Notes: generated by a model from the sequence alone, not told the origin. A stretch of DNA of 64,000 nucleotides from Phocoena phocoena (GCF_963924675.1 NC_089224.1:44745158-44809157); one strand, 5' to 3'. Positions 1 to 12,059 are shown, numbered from the stretch's first letter. Program-made: numbers and translations.

Positions 1-680
1 TCTGCTCCTAGCCTCCTTTTCAGTGAACAAATCCTAAGTTAGGCCTTCTTCATCACAATTGCCTTTCTCCAACCTGGACCTCTAATAATCACCAGTCATG
101 AAGCATCCTCTGATATGGCATTTGTCCTTCCAGATTTCTTCCCCTGACTCACACCTGAGGCCTGCCCAGATTATACAGCTCAGCCAAGTGGAAATTTCTA
201 GTTTGTGTGATTTGGTTCTTCCACTGCCCAGGTCTGACTTATCCAACTACCACCTAACCAGAGTTGGGTGTCCTGACTCTAAATAAAGTTAATAAACACA
301 GTTCTCTATATGTTTTGTATAGGGCCCAATTTACCACAGATATATGGTATACAGTACATAATTATACTCTCCTCCCTAAACATAAAGTTCTTGCCTTAGC
401 CAATACATAAAGTTTAAGCTCAGATAGAAGTAAAGAAAAGTAGATGCTCAGGTAAGCTCAGGTAGAAGTAAAGGGAACCAGTCTGAAGAGATGTCATTTT
501 CTGGAGGTGGGCAAGTCTGGTGGTCAGATCAGCTAGAGTGCCAAAATTCTTTATCAGGGGGTGAAACAACCTGATTCCAGAAAGCCTGTGGCTGGGGGTA
601 TTTGAAGGGCTGTGGGAGGCAGAATGAAGGCCTCGGGAAAAGAGATTAGCAGGACACAGCAAAAACAACGAGGAGGAGGG
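1..680. other. Intergenic, nothing recognised
   Basis: No gene, RNA or repeat family is recognised. The open frames here are under 85 codons and show no domain. Two short near-identical stretches around 425-470 (variants of ctcaggtagaagtaaag) form a small local direct repeat. Confidence 0.6.
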
Positions 681-862
681 TGCTAGCTAACTTTTACTGA
701 GTATTCATCACAGATCCGTCGCTGTGTTAATTCTTTTACAAACATTTTCTCTAATTGTTACATCAACCCTTCAAGCGGTTGAGTACCAGATGGAAAAACT
801 GAGTCTCGGGGGGTTAAGAGACTTGCCCAAGATTACACAGCTAGTAAACAAACCCACTCCCC
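681..862 (+). repeat. MIR SINE fossil
   Basis: The order of motifs is that of a MIR: a ttttactgag-like start, a block matching the cattttctctaattgttacatcaaccct part of the core (seen here as separate short matches), then gatggaaaaactgag and agacttgcccaagattacacagctagtaaa. It is diverged, as expected of this mammal-wide tRNA-derived family. The 140-codon open frame over it is incidental. Confidence 0.8.
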
Positions 863-3535
863 TCAACCCGATTCCCCCACAGGGCCTAACCATAAGAGCA
901 CTAAAAGGGGGGGGGAGGGGTTTCAGCTCACTGAGCACAGCATGTCCCAGGGGCTCTCTTGAATCAATTTGCATACCGCACTCAGAAGAGCAGTTAGTTC
1001 CTATTTCTTTAATCCCCAGGATCCCTCTCCCTTGCTCTGGTCGGACAGGACTGAGCTTGCTGGTTGCAGGTAAGGCTGGAGCAGAGAGGGACTTGGGTGA
1101 TTCAAGTGCCACTAGGTTGGCAACACAGTTGCAGATACTGGCCTAGACAACACTATTCTCTTAAATCACATAAGAATTCAGTCATAGATCCACTAGACTC
1201 TGCCCATCACAGAAAAGTAAATAACCTCCCCGAGAATTAATTTTGGGGAATTAATCCAAAATGTTCAAGACACGTGGCCTCAGTAGTTATAATTAAAAAA
1301 AAAAAAAAAAAAAAAAGCCTAACAGCATAGGAATGAATAAGTAATTTTTGGCTCAAACTTACAAAAGCAGTCATTAAAACTTACATGACAAATTGTGCGT
1401 GACAACTTTGAAACAACACAAAATAGACTTTGACAAGCTAAAATTTAAAAAGGAGTCAAAATTATATCTACCATATGGACGTAATTATGTTTTTGTTCAA
1501 AGCATAGAGAACAACAACAAGAATAATGCACCACAGTGTGAATGGGGGTTGACTCTAGTTGGTGGAAGCAGAATTTATACTGTTTATTTTTCTTCTTATT
1601 GACATTTTATGATATTTTTAATGAGCATAGGTTAATTCTCAATGCAAAAAAATAAATAAGCTTTGTTTTTTTAAAAATAAAAAGAACTAGCCTCCTGGAA
1701 AGTCCTAGTGCATTTTGGAATTGTTTCTGAGTCTGGCTCAGCCCACCTCCTATTTTCTTCATCGTGCAGCCATGATCCCATGACCCAACAGCCTGGTGGC
1801 CTGTGGTAATCAGAGCTGTTAAGTAACTTCCCTGAAATTTTGAGGGTTTTGCCATTTTCCCCACTACCTTATAAAGAGTCTTCAACAGGTTTTTGGCTTC
1901 ATAAACTATCAGAAATCCATTCTTCCTCCCAGCAGTCCATTTTATTAGAATGATGTGGTGAAACACAGGACCACACAAGCAAGGGCTGGTTTTAATTGTT
2001 AACCATTCCCCATTGTGTTTGGTTTCTTTCTGCTCCCTGATGGGCTCCACTAGAACTCTTCTGTAAACTTCTGTTCCTTAAGGACTCCCAATCCAAATAG
2101 GGCTGCCTGCGCCCCTCCTGCACATTGTATCCTGAGCAGAGGTAGCCAGGTCACAAGCTTGCATCAACCGATGATGTTTCAGAATCCTTACCTAAGAAGG
2201 AAGTGGATGCTAGGTGATCATGGTGAACACAAAAATATCAAAGGATCCTTGTTACTGTCTTCCAGTGATGAGTACATTTTCAAGTTCTATTCCAAATACC
2301 TTGGCAGCCATTTTACTCCAGGGAGCCAGAGAGGGGAAAGTCTGTTCTTGCATCATTACCAACAGCTTGGGGAAAACCCAGTCCTTTCACATACAAACAG
2401 GGCTGGCTGCATTTGATTGCACAGAGCCAGCCAAATTGGGGCTTCTTAACAGCTCATGCCTCTGACAGTTACTCAGCACCACCTCTGAGATTTAGTAGAG
2501 AGCAAAAAACACTCCAATAGGCCCCTTTCACACATGTAAGTGTGAAGCACACGTGGTTTTCCGTACCTCCTATCAGCCTTGCTTTGGTGAAGAAGATTCA
2601 GTCAAATTCATTTCCATAAAGCAATGCTGCTCTATATGACTCTACAGAAACCACATTAAAGGTATCGAGTGAGGGCTATCTGTATTACTAGAAAGACACT
2701 TTGACAAACAGTAGATTTTCAGAGTGTGATAAATGCAGTACAAGGCTAGATGAACCCAAGAAGATTAAGAAGAAAAAAAGCTGTAACAGTAGAGGAAGGA
2801 GAGGGGCATCTAAGGGAAAACGTAGATCTAGAGATGATAAAGAAAGGAGTGGGAAAAAAAAAATAGGGCAAATTTCCATTCTGAAGAAGAAAAAGCACCC
2901 ACTTTTTACCTCACTTTGGGTCTGCATCTGAGAGTATAAACGGCATTGAGGAGCCCCGAATCTTCCAACAGGACTAAATTCAGTTTTCCACAAGTAGTTT
3001 CCTCACCCAGTGCAGGAACCTTCACACCTTCTTTCAGCCTTCCTCTCTTCCACCGACCGATGAAATTAAATGATCTCCAATATTTACATTTTGCATTTAC
3101 TTCTTTTTAATTTTGACAAAATGAATTAGAACTGAGGAAATTAAAAATGAAATCTGATACAAGGTCAATTGAAGACGTATTTTGCAGAGATTGACAACCA
3201 CGTTGGTGTTAGTTGCCCCTGCCTCCTCAGTAAGGTTTGCATGATTGTGGCCTTTTCCAGCTCTCACCAGGGAGCCAAACAAACTCAGTAAAAATCAGCA
3301 CCATTTATTAACACTCTTATTTTACCAGACTATGAGGTAGCCCAAAAGAAGAGTATACATGATTCCTTCCCTTAAAGAACTGAGAATCTCAAAACTCTGC
3401 ATACATAAGCCCCAGCTAAGATTTTAAAGGGTCTCAGAGCTGGTTTACAGTAAGAAAATGCATATTCATCTGATAATGAAGAAAATATGGAAGGAAGGTT
3501 AGTTGTAAGAAAACCCTTCAGATACTCCAAGATTT
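863..3535. other. Intergenic with A-run and purine-rich tract
   Basis: No gene is recognised. There is an uninterrupted run of 22 A at 1295-1316, which may be an orphan retroposon tail. A purine-rich stretch at about 2755-2905 gives a Lys/Arg-rich open frame that looks compositional. A 147-codon minus frame at 1607-2050 is the longest outside recognised repeats, but it shows no domain, and I do not call it a gene. Confidence 0.5.
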
Positions 3536-3539
3536 TCTG

Positions 3540-3678
3540 GTACAAAATGTAATCTATGGGAGCTTGTTAGAAATGTAAAATCTTGGACCCTGCCCCAGAT
3601 CTCCTGAATCAGAATTAGCATTTTAACAAGATCCCCAGTATAGATACATGTTTGTTAAAGTCTGAGAGGCACTTCCCT
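3540..3678 (+). mobile_element. hAT-Charlie MITE fossil (MER20/MER5 type)
   Basis: The segment contains the characteristic sequence of this group: gagcttgttagaaatg, then accctgccccagat, ctgaatcagaat and ttaacaagatccccag, ending near gtctgagaggcact. These follow the order seen in MER20/MER5-type non-autonomous hAT elements. The terminal inverted repeats are too decayed to set exact ends. Confidence 0.5.
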
Positions 3679-4590
3679 AAGACTTCTCAAGCCCCTTTAC
3701 ACCCCCTGTTCAAACTGAACACAATATGGCTTAAAATGTTGGATAGGTAAGAAAACATAGAGGCAGGTGTAGAGGCAAGATCAACTGTTGGGTTTTTTGT
3801 TTTTGGTTTTGGTTTTTTTCAAAAAAAATGAGGCATTTCAGAAAGTGCAACAAAATTAATCAAACAAGTACAGGAAGAGGGCAAACAGGGGTTTCAGTTA
3901 CTGATAAGCTTGATATGAGTCAATTGACTATGGCTACCAAAAAAGAAAAAAAAATTGAAAAGCAAGCAAATACAAAAGCTAAAGACTGCATTAATAGAAG
4001 CATGGTATCTGGATGAGGAAGATGACTGCCCTACTCTACCTTACACTGGTCAAGTCTTATCTTAAGTGCATTCAGTTCAAGATATTACAATTAAGAAAAA
4101 TAGAGACAAACAAGAACACGTTCACTTGAGAAAAACCATGATAGTGAAATTAAAACCCTGACCTGGGGGAAAAATTGTTGAAGGAATTGGAGTTGGTAAA
4201 TTCATTTAAGAAAGGTTTTGATGAAAATAAAAAGCTTAAAAATACGGAGGAAAATCATGTGGGGAAAAAACACTTGGTCTGTGGACAAGCATTTGAGAAC
4301 CATTGGTTAAGATACCTGAGGACAATTCAAACCCCGGAAATTTGTCATTTAGGACATTATTGGATCTCCAAAGCATCTTCTGCAAAAACCAACAAGGCAG
4401 AGAAGCAGGTATCATTCTCCTCAAATCACAGGAGAGCATGATCAGTGATGGAGCCTGGTCTAGAGCAAGGGTTTCTGAGCCTTTGTCCAATGTGCTTTCA
4501 TTACCCAGCCTGCTATGAAATTCCTACCTTGGTAACCATTACAGAAGTAAAGGAAGTAAAAGTGACCCCAAAAATTTATTTTGATTTTTT
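3679..4590. other. Intergenic, mostly unrecognised
   Basis: A short match to the end of a MER5/MER20-type element (tttgagaaccattggtta, near 4290) suggests another hAT remnant. Otherwise nothing is recognised. Open frames are below 90 codons and none shows a domain. Confidence 0.45.
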
Positions 4591-4594
4591 CTTC

Positions 4595-5108
4595 TACCCT
4601 ATGATCCAAATACAGTTGCCACTAGCCTCAAGTGCAACAGTGTACCAACACATGGCTAGTGGAACTGAGAAACTGAAATTTTATTTTTGTTTAACTTAAG
4701 TTAATTGAAAAAATAAGCATAATTATTTTATATCAAACTAATATTTAATTCAGTTATTGGAAAACTTTAAGCATGTTTGAGGCATTTTGGATATATAAAT
4801 TTAGTTTTTCAATATTATGAAATCTAAATATTATTTTCAAGGACAATTTAATATCCTAATTGACATGTGCTGTATGTAGGTGGAAAATATGCCCCAGAGA
4901 GCAAATATGTACATGAAAGGAGATGCAAAACATTTCAGTATTTTACATATTTATATGTTAAAATGTTTTAGATATGTTGAGTTAAACAAAATATATTATT
5001 AAAATTAATTTCACCTCTTTCCTTTTACTTTTATAATGTCTTTATTACAAGCTTATAATGATCTGTGTGGCTCACATTATATTTCTATTAGACATCCCTG
5101 TTCTATGT
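4595..5108 (+). repeat. Ancient AT-rich interspersed repeat, family not named
   Basis: I recognise the order of motifs (agccactag-like start, wide AT-rich middle, tatattattaaaattaatt, then tgtggctcacattatattt and ctattagacatccctg at the end) from a common mammalian DNA-transposon-like repeat ending in ctattggacagcgctg. I cannot give the family name with certainty. The boundaries are approximate. Confidence 0.5.
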
Positions 5109-6166
5109 CATTCTGAAAAAGTTTGAAAAGGAACTCAAACCTCTTTCTCCAAGCAGAGGCTGCCAGTAGTTCACTTTTCTATCAAACATGCCTGACTTAA
5201 GAAGGAAAGATGCAAACTCTGCTGAGAAGAGCAAGATCTCCAGCATTGCTCCCTCATCACCCCTCCAAGTATTGCAGCAGTTTTAGTAGAGCCCCTTAGG
5301 AATGCATAGTTCCCCTGCTGTAAGACACTCTCAGACAGCGAAATTGGACGTTTCTGGAATGTATTAAATACAGGGAGAAATCCCTTCTCATTCCTGCACC
5401 TTTATTTCAGGTGAGTGGTGATCCCTTAGGTGGTTCACCTCTTTTGCTGTTGCCCTGTCTCCCCTTGGGTGGGACCGATCATAGAGGAGACCATTACCCT
5501 GTTCAATCCTCTGCAGGGGAAGCAGTAAAAATCAAGCTACATACACTTGAATGCCAGGAATGAAGTTTCAGAGAGCCTGGTTCTTCCCATCTCCTCCAGA
5601 CTAAGCCCAAAAGCTCATAATTGGGAATTGTGGTTTGAGAAATAAGCTTGGAATACATCATTCCTTTCCTCTTCTTCTCTACCTGGCTATCTCCTGTTCA
5701 TCCCAGTAAATTCTTCTTCTTTCAGTAAACATTTCCAAATCCCAACTGCTAAATTTCAGTGTCCTTTCCTCTATCTCCATCATACCCTGTGACTCCTTCT
5801 TTCATATTTATCACCACTGTCCACATCAAAGATCTCCTAGAATCTCCTGAGGTGTATTTCCTCATCATTGCCTGACATTCTTAAGGTAAAGGCCAAAATG
5901 CCAAGGACATCCTGACTTTTGAGAGAATCTGACTAGTTTATGGGCCTAAGGGTAAGCAAGGTGATGGCCTAGAGTATTTAACAGTGCTTCCCAATCCTCA
6001 CATGCCAATTTCATGTTTTTTTACCATACCTGAGTTCCTCCAGAATTCTTATTAATATATCTTTCAATAGCTCATATTTTTCATTTAAATGTGTTTAAAG
6101 AAGAAACTTTACATCACTGACATAAATGGAAAACTAATATTTTTATATGCATTAAAAGAACAATCA
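5109..6166. other. Intergenic, possible weak L2 at 5640-5930
   Basis: The pyrimidine-rich part around 5640-5930 carries ctacctggctatctcctgtt, which recalls the 3' part of L2. The match is too weak to call on its own. Nothing else is recognised. Confidence 0.35.
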
Positions 6167-6472
6167 GGGGCTTCCCTGGTGGCGCAGTGGTTAAGAATCC
6201 GCCTGCCAATGCAAGGGACACGGGTTCGACCCCTGGTCCACAAAGATCCCACATGCTGCGGAGCAACTAAGCCCATGTGCCACAACTACTGAGCTTGTGC
6301 TCTAGAGTCCACGAGCCACAAATATTGAGCCCGTGTGCCACGACTACTGAAGCCCACGTACCTAGAGCCCGTGCTCTGCAAGAAAAGAAGCTACTGCAAT
6401 GAGAAGCCCGTGCACCGCAACAAAGACCCAACACAGCCCAAAATAAATTAATTAATTAATTTTTTTTTAAGT
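6167..6472 (+). mobile_element. CHR-type SINE, long form
   Basis: A tRNA-derived head (cttccctggtggcgcagtgg, then gggttcgacccctgg) carries recognisable pol III A- and B-box sequence. It is followed by the tandem gagcccgtg/ccacaacta body and a tail of taatt units and T-rich sequence. An imperfect TSD is likely: aagaacaatcag on the left, aagtacaagcag on the right. This long form is the CHR-1-like group of cetaceans and relatives. Confidence 0.93.
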
Positions 6473-7735
6473 ACAAGCAGTCAAAATAAACATTTATCTA
6501 CTACCACCTAAAATCCTCTCTTCTACCACCAGTGGTATACCCATTACATACAGGCATAATGGTCTAGAACATCATTGGCAGAACAGATGGAAATCTAAAG
6601 TGTGGACATGAACTTCCGAAAATTTCATGGCAAACTGATTTGGCTTAGCAAACCAGGTTTTTCAGAACGAAGACTTTCTCTGAACCACGATCCACAGATA
6701 TGAAGATCCCCTCTCTGGACTCAGAGCCGAGCACAGGATGAAGAATAGGGAAGTACAGGAACCCAGTAAAGTCTAAGAAAAGCAAAACTCATTCTCCAAC
6801 CCATTCCACTCCCAGCCTCTAGCTCCCAGCAGCGGCATCTCAGTGAGCAGCATACTGAGAGTATTGGCATGGACAAAGATTTTAAGGGGGAAGCAAATAG
6901 CTGAAGTCTGAAGTTTACTTCGCATGTGCTATGTATCCCAAAGCGGCCGATGGGTCCCTCAAGTGCTTCTCTACCTCCTCCGTCAAAGCCTTTATTTAGT
7001 GATAGTTTCATAATCCCCCTTAAAGCAGGTTCTGTGGATAAAATAAATTCAGCTTGACTTTTTCTTCTAAGTCCTCTTTCTTATTTGGGAATTACTATTT
7101 TTAGCAGCACAATTTAGTTTCTCTTTATTCATGCATATGAAATGAAATAAAACTCATCCCTTTGGAAAATGATCTTAAAATTCTAGGACCTCAGATTTTA
7201 TTAAAATCCCCCAGGTGCATATAATGACTTTAGATGTAGACTACACCGTAGTCTTCTGTGACATGATCTTATTTCAACCAACTCTCAAATAGGAAAAACA
7301 AAACAAAACACTGGTATTAAAAAAAAACTAAATTAAATAAACATGGATTTTGCATAATATATCCATAGGGATTTAGACAATTAGGATGGCAAAGAAAAAG
7401 AATTTCTGGTAGCTAAATGGATAAGAAACAAGCAGTTTCCTTCACACCAAGTAAAACTAAGAGTGCTGCAAAGATGTTATTTTAAAGGCAGATTTCCACG
7501 AATTGTCAATCACTCTCGGTTAACAGAAAATTACACCCATATATTCTTAGAAATCTCTCAGTTCCCTCCTACTGTGTAGTGCTTTGGTGGTAATGTTCCT
7601 CTTTGAGGTGGTGTTTGTTAAATACATGTGGCTCAATGTGAAAATGCTAGGGGATTTTTGCATACTTTCCTAGCCTAGATGCACATATGCTCTTAGAAAT
7701 ATTTTGCAGAGATAAATAATGGTTTAACACATGTT
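6473..7735. other. Intergenic, nothing recognised
   Basis: AT-rich, with no gene or repeat family recognised. A 96-codon minus frame at 6721-7011 has no recognisable domain. Confidence 0.5.
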
Positions 7736-7750
7736 CTACATAATCTTTTT

Positions 7751-8850
7751 TTGTATATAAAAATAATATTTATTAACTTAGGTTGTACTATATATTTAGT
7801 CAAACCTAGAGATTAACACAAAAACTTAAGTAAAATCTTTAGACTCCATTCAGCTTGAATTTCATATTCTGGATAGGACAGGAGACTATCTTTTGCTTAA
7901 AACAAAACAAGAAAGCAAAATAGCTTCAATGACATTTTGTAGGAGAGAGCAGACCTGTGGGGAGCCAAGGCTGAGCCAACCAGGCACTGTGGCTAATCTA
8001 ACGAATTTGCTGCCCACGTGAGAGCCACCCTGCTCAGCCCCAATGCTGGCTTCTTTTCTATGAAGGATAGGATCCTTGTTATAAAAGTTCAAACAAATTT
8101 CCAAACCCTCACATCTTCCTTGACGTGGCAGATGCACTGCTGGTTTGCAGTACAGGTGGTCCGGGAGCTGAAATCACTCTGTTGTAGCCTTTTGTGCTTT
8201 GGCAGCATTTTCCAAAATTTTCCTTTTCCACTGTTCATAATCCTGTGTCAGATCTTCATCTTTTTGCGGTTTATGTGGGATCTCTACTACATTCTCTATT
8301 TCCGTTGCTGAAGGTTCAACCACTGTCTTCTTTTTTCTTCCATGGTGGAGTAGCTGAATCTCCAGGCTCTCTGTCGATCTGCTGCCCAATCTTCTCTAAC
8401 TGTTTACAGAGTCGATCAAACATGGCTTTTTTTACACCGGATGTGGCTGCCATTTTATTTTTGTCCACCTTTAGCTTTAGAATCTTGCATGCTGAAAGTA
8501 GTGCAGCAGTGGTGAAAAGCGGCCTGGATAAGCCAAGATCAACGTGCTGTGTTTGTGAAAGACTGGACTCATAGCTTTGCAGTATCTTTGAAGCCATGTT
8601 CACTGCTTCTGTACAGCTAAACTGTACAGCTAGGTCTCTTATTCCAATGTTCGAGTTCAGGCCCAGTAAACACTCAAAAGATTTAAGACAACTCTGATAC
8701 ATCTTCTTGTTCAAACCAGAAAGTTTAATTAAATAAGCCCTGTCCAAGGGGCACTTCATGCAGGAAGCTCAGCACCTCCGGCTCGGCGATGCCCAGACGC
8801 GGGGCTAAACGCCGGATCAGACCAGGCTCCATGGCGCGTACAAAGACTAC
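7751..8850 (-). pseudogene. ORC6: Processed pseudogene of ORC6 (origin recognition complex subunit 6)
   Basis: The parent gene encodes the smallest subunit of the origin recognition complex, which acts in the nucleus in licensing DNA replication. Here the whole unit is an intronless minus-strand retrocopy. The start codon is at 8832-8830 and the first residues read MEPGLIRRLAPRLG. The bulk is the frame at 8316-8759 (MKCPLDRAYLIKLSGLNK... through KLKVDKNKM). The C-terminus (HKPQKDEDLTQDYEQWK, ending QKATTE) lies in another frame, with its stop at 8174-8176. A 3' UTR of about 400 bp follows, with AATAAA at 7769-7774 and a short A-run. The copy is flanked by the 15-bp TSD ctacataatcttttt (7736-7750 and 8851-8865), the mark of L1-mediated retroposition. 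It is broken by one extra base in the run at 8331-8336, and by loss of roughly 100 nt just after the first 21 codons, which also shifts the frame. It cannot encode the full protein (about 252 residues in human, from memory). Confidence 0.97.
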
Positions 8851-8865
8851 CTACATAATCTTTTT

Positions 8866-9215
8866 GAATAGTGGAAATATTGCTCTAAAAATTAATAGCT
8901 CTTTAGAGGGAAAGGATTATTTTCTTGGTAGAAGAAACTGTATATTGACAATAGCTCTTTTCAACATGTATAACTATTCCCTTTTTACTATTTTCCCTGA
9001 AACATCTGACAAATATTGCTTTTCTAGGACCCTTTATAAAGTATGAAGGCAATATCAGTTAGCCTTCCAGAAATTAATAAGCAGAGAAAATAATATTTTA
9101 ATTAACGGTAGGGCCAGTACAAAAATATAACAATTTTTACTATGCACAGAAAAGGAATGATCTATAATATTATTAACTTTTAATGTTAATTGTACTATAT
9201 TAACATGAACTTTCA
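8866..9215. other. Intergenic, nothing recognised
   Basis: AT-rich single-copy-looking sequence beyond the ORC6 retrocopy. No gene or repeat family is recognised. Confidence 0.5.
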
Positions 9216-9395
9216 CATTCTTGCTTTCTACCCTCAGAGACTTTCATATTCATTATCTCCTTTCAGTTTCTATGAAATAAGACAGCAATATTACCCTGAA
9301 TTTAACTATGAATAAGTGGAAGTCTAGAGAAGTTAAATACTTTTCCCCAAGTTACAAAGCAAGGTAGTAGTTAACTAGGACAAATTCTACCACTT
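9216..9395 (+). repeat. MIR SINE fossil
   Basis: Core-like motifs appear in MIR order: tcattatctcctttcagttt, then gaataagtggaagtctagag, then ttttccccaagttacaaagc and gtagttaactagg. It is strongly diverged. Confidence 0.6.
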
Positions 9396-9544
9396 TATCT
9401 TATGGTCAAATGAAATTATCAAACTATGGTGCATCTTCATACTGTGTGTCAACCTTACAAGTTAGAGTGTCTCCTGCTCCTGCCATTTTTCTTCTTTGGA
9501 ACCTTATGTATCACTTGAACACAGTCCCAAGAAAACCTCACTAA

Positions 9545-9765
9545 TACTATATTACCTAATAACATTTATTCAAGCTATGCTATAAATGATCACTGTGTTG
9601 GGCAGTACTTTGAGGGAGATATCATTCTTCCCATTTGACTGATGACAAAGCTGAGGCTCAGAGAGCTTAAGTCACATGTGCACGGTCAGACAGGCAAGAA
9701 TGGTTAGAGAAGAAATGGAATCTGGCTCCAGCAAACTGCAGAGCCAGCATCTTTGTTCCTCTCCA
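9545..9765 (+). repeat. MIR SINE fossil
   Basis: The segment reads cattcttcccatttgactga, then aaagctgaggctcagagag, cttaagtcacatgtgcacgg and finally aatctggctccagcaaactg. This is the conserved order of the MIR core and 3' part. Confidence 0.75.
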
Positions 9766-10515
9766 AGACTCCTCAAGTGAGGTCATGGAACTCCAGAGTC
9801 ATTCTCCAGCAAATGGAATTGTTCAAATGTAGACAGGCTAAGAAATTGACCGAAGCTGGTCTTTATACAAGCTAGAAAATTACTTCGGTGAGTCAAATGA
9901 ATTGTTATATTACAAAAAGATTATCCAAAAGAATACATCAAGCATTAATTAATGTCTCATAATGTCTTATAAAGAAAAATATTAGCAAGTTGTTATTAAC
10001 CTCAGAGGTAATCTGAAAAGACCCAGAGTTATCCATAGTGATCACTGTGGTGCAGATCTCCTGAAGACTAACGATCCAAATCCAATTCTATTTGGGCAGG
10101 AATGTGCCTTTGTATACATATGTGGTTCCCAATCTGCTGTACTTCTCAGGACTCTGCTCTATTCCTCCCTCTGACTGTTGGACACTATGGCATCACCTCT
10201 CCAACTGATGTACAGTGACAGATCATCCCTCTGTCTAATCCCACTCCTATTTGGAATCACACATTCCCTGGATTAGAAAGCATTGTTTAATACTTTGGAG
10301 CAGCAAACAATATCAAATTGCATCTGAGAATACAAAAGTAAGTAAGCAATACTGATTAGAAATAATCATTCTCTTTTGCAACACCTAGCCCATAATTGGT
10401 GTTCAGTTAAGTATCTGTGAAGCTGAACCCAATAATATCAAAACAGTTCAAGAGGAAGCTTACCCCAGGGAAGAGAGCCATATGTAAGATCCACAACAGA
10501 TCATTGAAAATTCGG
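9766..10515. other. Intergenic, nothing recognised
   Basis: No gene, no long open frame and no repeat family that I can name. Confidence 0.5.
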
Positions 10516-10685
10516 TGTACTTATGCTTAGAACCATAGAAATGGAGGAAGATTTAGAGACAGTTATATCACGTGAACAACTAAGGCCCAAAGAGATAGAC
10601 CCAAGGTCACAAAGGTAATTAGTGGCAAAAGTGGGCCATGAACCAACGAGTCTTGGTCACATGCTCTTTCTAAAAACATTGTCAT
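10516..10685 (+). repeat. MIR SINE fossil (3' part)
   Basis: aactaaggcccaaagagata, caaggtcacaaaggtaatta and gtgggccatgaaccaacgag match the second half of MIR (gaggcccagagaggttaag, aaggtcacacagctagta, cgaacccaggtct) in order. Confidence 0.7.
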
Positions 10686-10852
10686 GTAGAAATGTATTTT
10701 TAAAATAAACTCAATTGTACTCTCAAATATGTGGTTACTGCAAAGCAGATCTCTAAGTACATGTATGTTTTTCACATGCAGATAATTTTTAAATGCTGGA
10801 TATTCCTAAGCCTGACCTGAGTCAAGAGACCTGGGTTCAAGTCTCAATTTTT

Positions 10853-11064
10853 TTTTTTTTTTTTTTTTTTTTGCGGTACGCAGGCCTGTCACTGTTGTGG
10901 CCTCTCCCGTTGCGGAGCACAGGCTCCAGACACGCAGGCTCAGCGGCCATGGCTCACGGGCCCAGCCGATCCGCGGCATGTGGGATCTTCTCAGACCGGG
11001 GCACGAACCCACGTCCCCTGCATCGGCAGGTGGACTCTCAACCACTGCACCACCAGGGAAGACC
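10853..11064 (-). mobile_element. CHR-type SINE, short form
   Basis: This is a complete minus-strand copy: T-run (A-tail on the minus strand), gcggtacgcaggcctg, the GC-rich second half, and the tRNA-like head ending ccaccagggaag. The TSD is clear: aagtctcaattttt at 10839-10852 and 11065-11078. The open frames over it on both strands are SINE translations, not genes. Confidence 0.96.
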
Positions 11065-11078
11065 AAGTCTCAATTTTT

Positions 11079-11679
11079 AACTAGCCCCTTGATAGCAAGT
11101 CACTTTGCCATGCTGGATATTGGTCTCCTGAACTGTAAAATGAAGATGCCAGATGTAACTGTTAGGTTACAACTGACCAAAAAAAAAAAAAAAACCAAAA
11201 TCAAACTGACTTAAGCAGAAAATTCAAACTGACTTATGTCCAGAAGTAGACATGTTTCAGATGGGTCTTAAACCAAGGATTGCATCATGTCACCAGGATC
11301 TAATCTTCTCCTATCTGCCTGCTATGTTCCTCTATATTGGCTGTGCTTTTAGGCTCCATGTGTCACAAGATGGCTGCCAGCTACTCTAGGCCTGTCTCCT
11401 CTACAAGTCCTCTGAGTTAGGTAAAATCAACAACTACACTGGACAAAATGCCTTTAAGATCACTAATATTTGCATTGATTTCTGGTTCTATGAGATCCTA
11501 TTAATGTCTATCTTAGATTATAAGAATATAGGAACTGTTTGGAGGAATGTTAGTAGCTCTCTCTGTACCCCCAAAGGAAGAAATTTGTTACGTTTCCACT
11601 GCCATGGCCATGATGTAACACACACTTCATGGTGTGCCTCACAGTTCCTAGTTGTAGTTTCCTCCATGTACTCTATTGT
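11079..11679. other. Intergenic, nothing recognised
   Basis: No gene or repeat family is recognised, apart from an A-rich stretch at about 11179-11194. Sequence related to L2 may begin before 11680. Confidence 0.45.
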
Positions 11680-12042
11680 CAAATGTCATTTTGCCTTTGA
11701 ATATACTCTTCCCTCTGTCTGGGATGCCCTTACTCTTCCTTGTCTGTCTGACAAAAGCTTACTCACTGAACAATACATCACTTTCCCTGGGAAATCTTCC
11801 CTGATTACAACCCTCCACTCAAGTGAAATTGATCACTCAGTTGTACTTAGGCCTTCCTACCTACCTGGACTGGAATATATGTCATATTGTATAGTATTCA
11901 TTTATTTACATGTCTTCTCCAAGGAGTATTAACATTTGGAGGTGAGGAACCATGCCTTATTCATCTTTATGTCCCCAGTGCCAAATAACAGTGCCTGAAA
12001 GATAGCAATCATTCAATAAATTTTGATGAATCAATCAATGAA
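11680..12042 (+). repeat. L2 LINE 3' end
   Basis: Typical L2 3' sequence in order: ctgtctgggatgcccttact, then tttccctgggaaatcttccc, then ggtgaggaaccatgccttat, ctttatgtccccagtgcc and the terminal (t)gaatcaat repeats. The 142-codon open frame over it is chance. Confidence 0.85.
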
Positions 12043-12059
12043 TCAATAAAATCTAGTTC

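Noticed and set aside
1607..2050. 147-codon minus-strand frame
   Set aside because: No recognisable domain, a basic/hydrophobic tail from an AT-rich end, no nearby exon signals. Length alone is within chance for 64 kb.
2701..2931. Lys/Arg-rich 76-codon frame resembling a nuclear protein
   Set aside because: Follows from a purine-rich stretch; the opposite strand is just as open, and no domain is seen.
6167..6245. tRNA-like sequence with A and B boxes
   Set aside because: It is the tRNA-derived head of a SINE. The same holds at all other CHR copies. No free-standing tRNA gene was found.
8018..8574. Plus-strand frames of 97 and 126 codons
   Set aside because: Antisense shadows of the ORC6 retrocopy.
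10793..11214. Overlapping frames of 86-105 codons on both strands; same pattern at 15478, 19244, 23273, 45160, 51926, 56262
   Set aside because: Each is a translation of a CHR SINE, whose GC-rich half lacks stops in several frames. Their shared peptides (for example SRAQPLRGMW) reflect the repeat.
11504..11932. 142-codon plus frame
   Set aside because: Lies over the L2 3' UTR, which is non-coding in the parent element.
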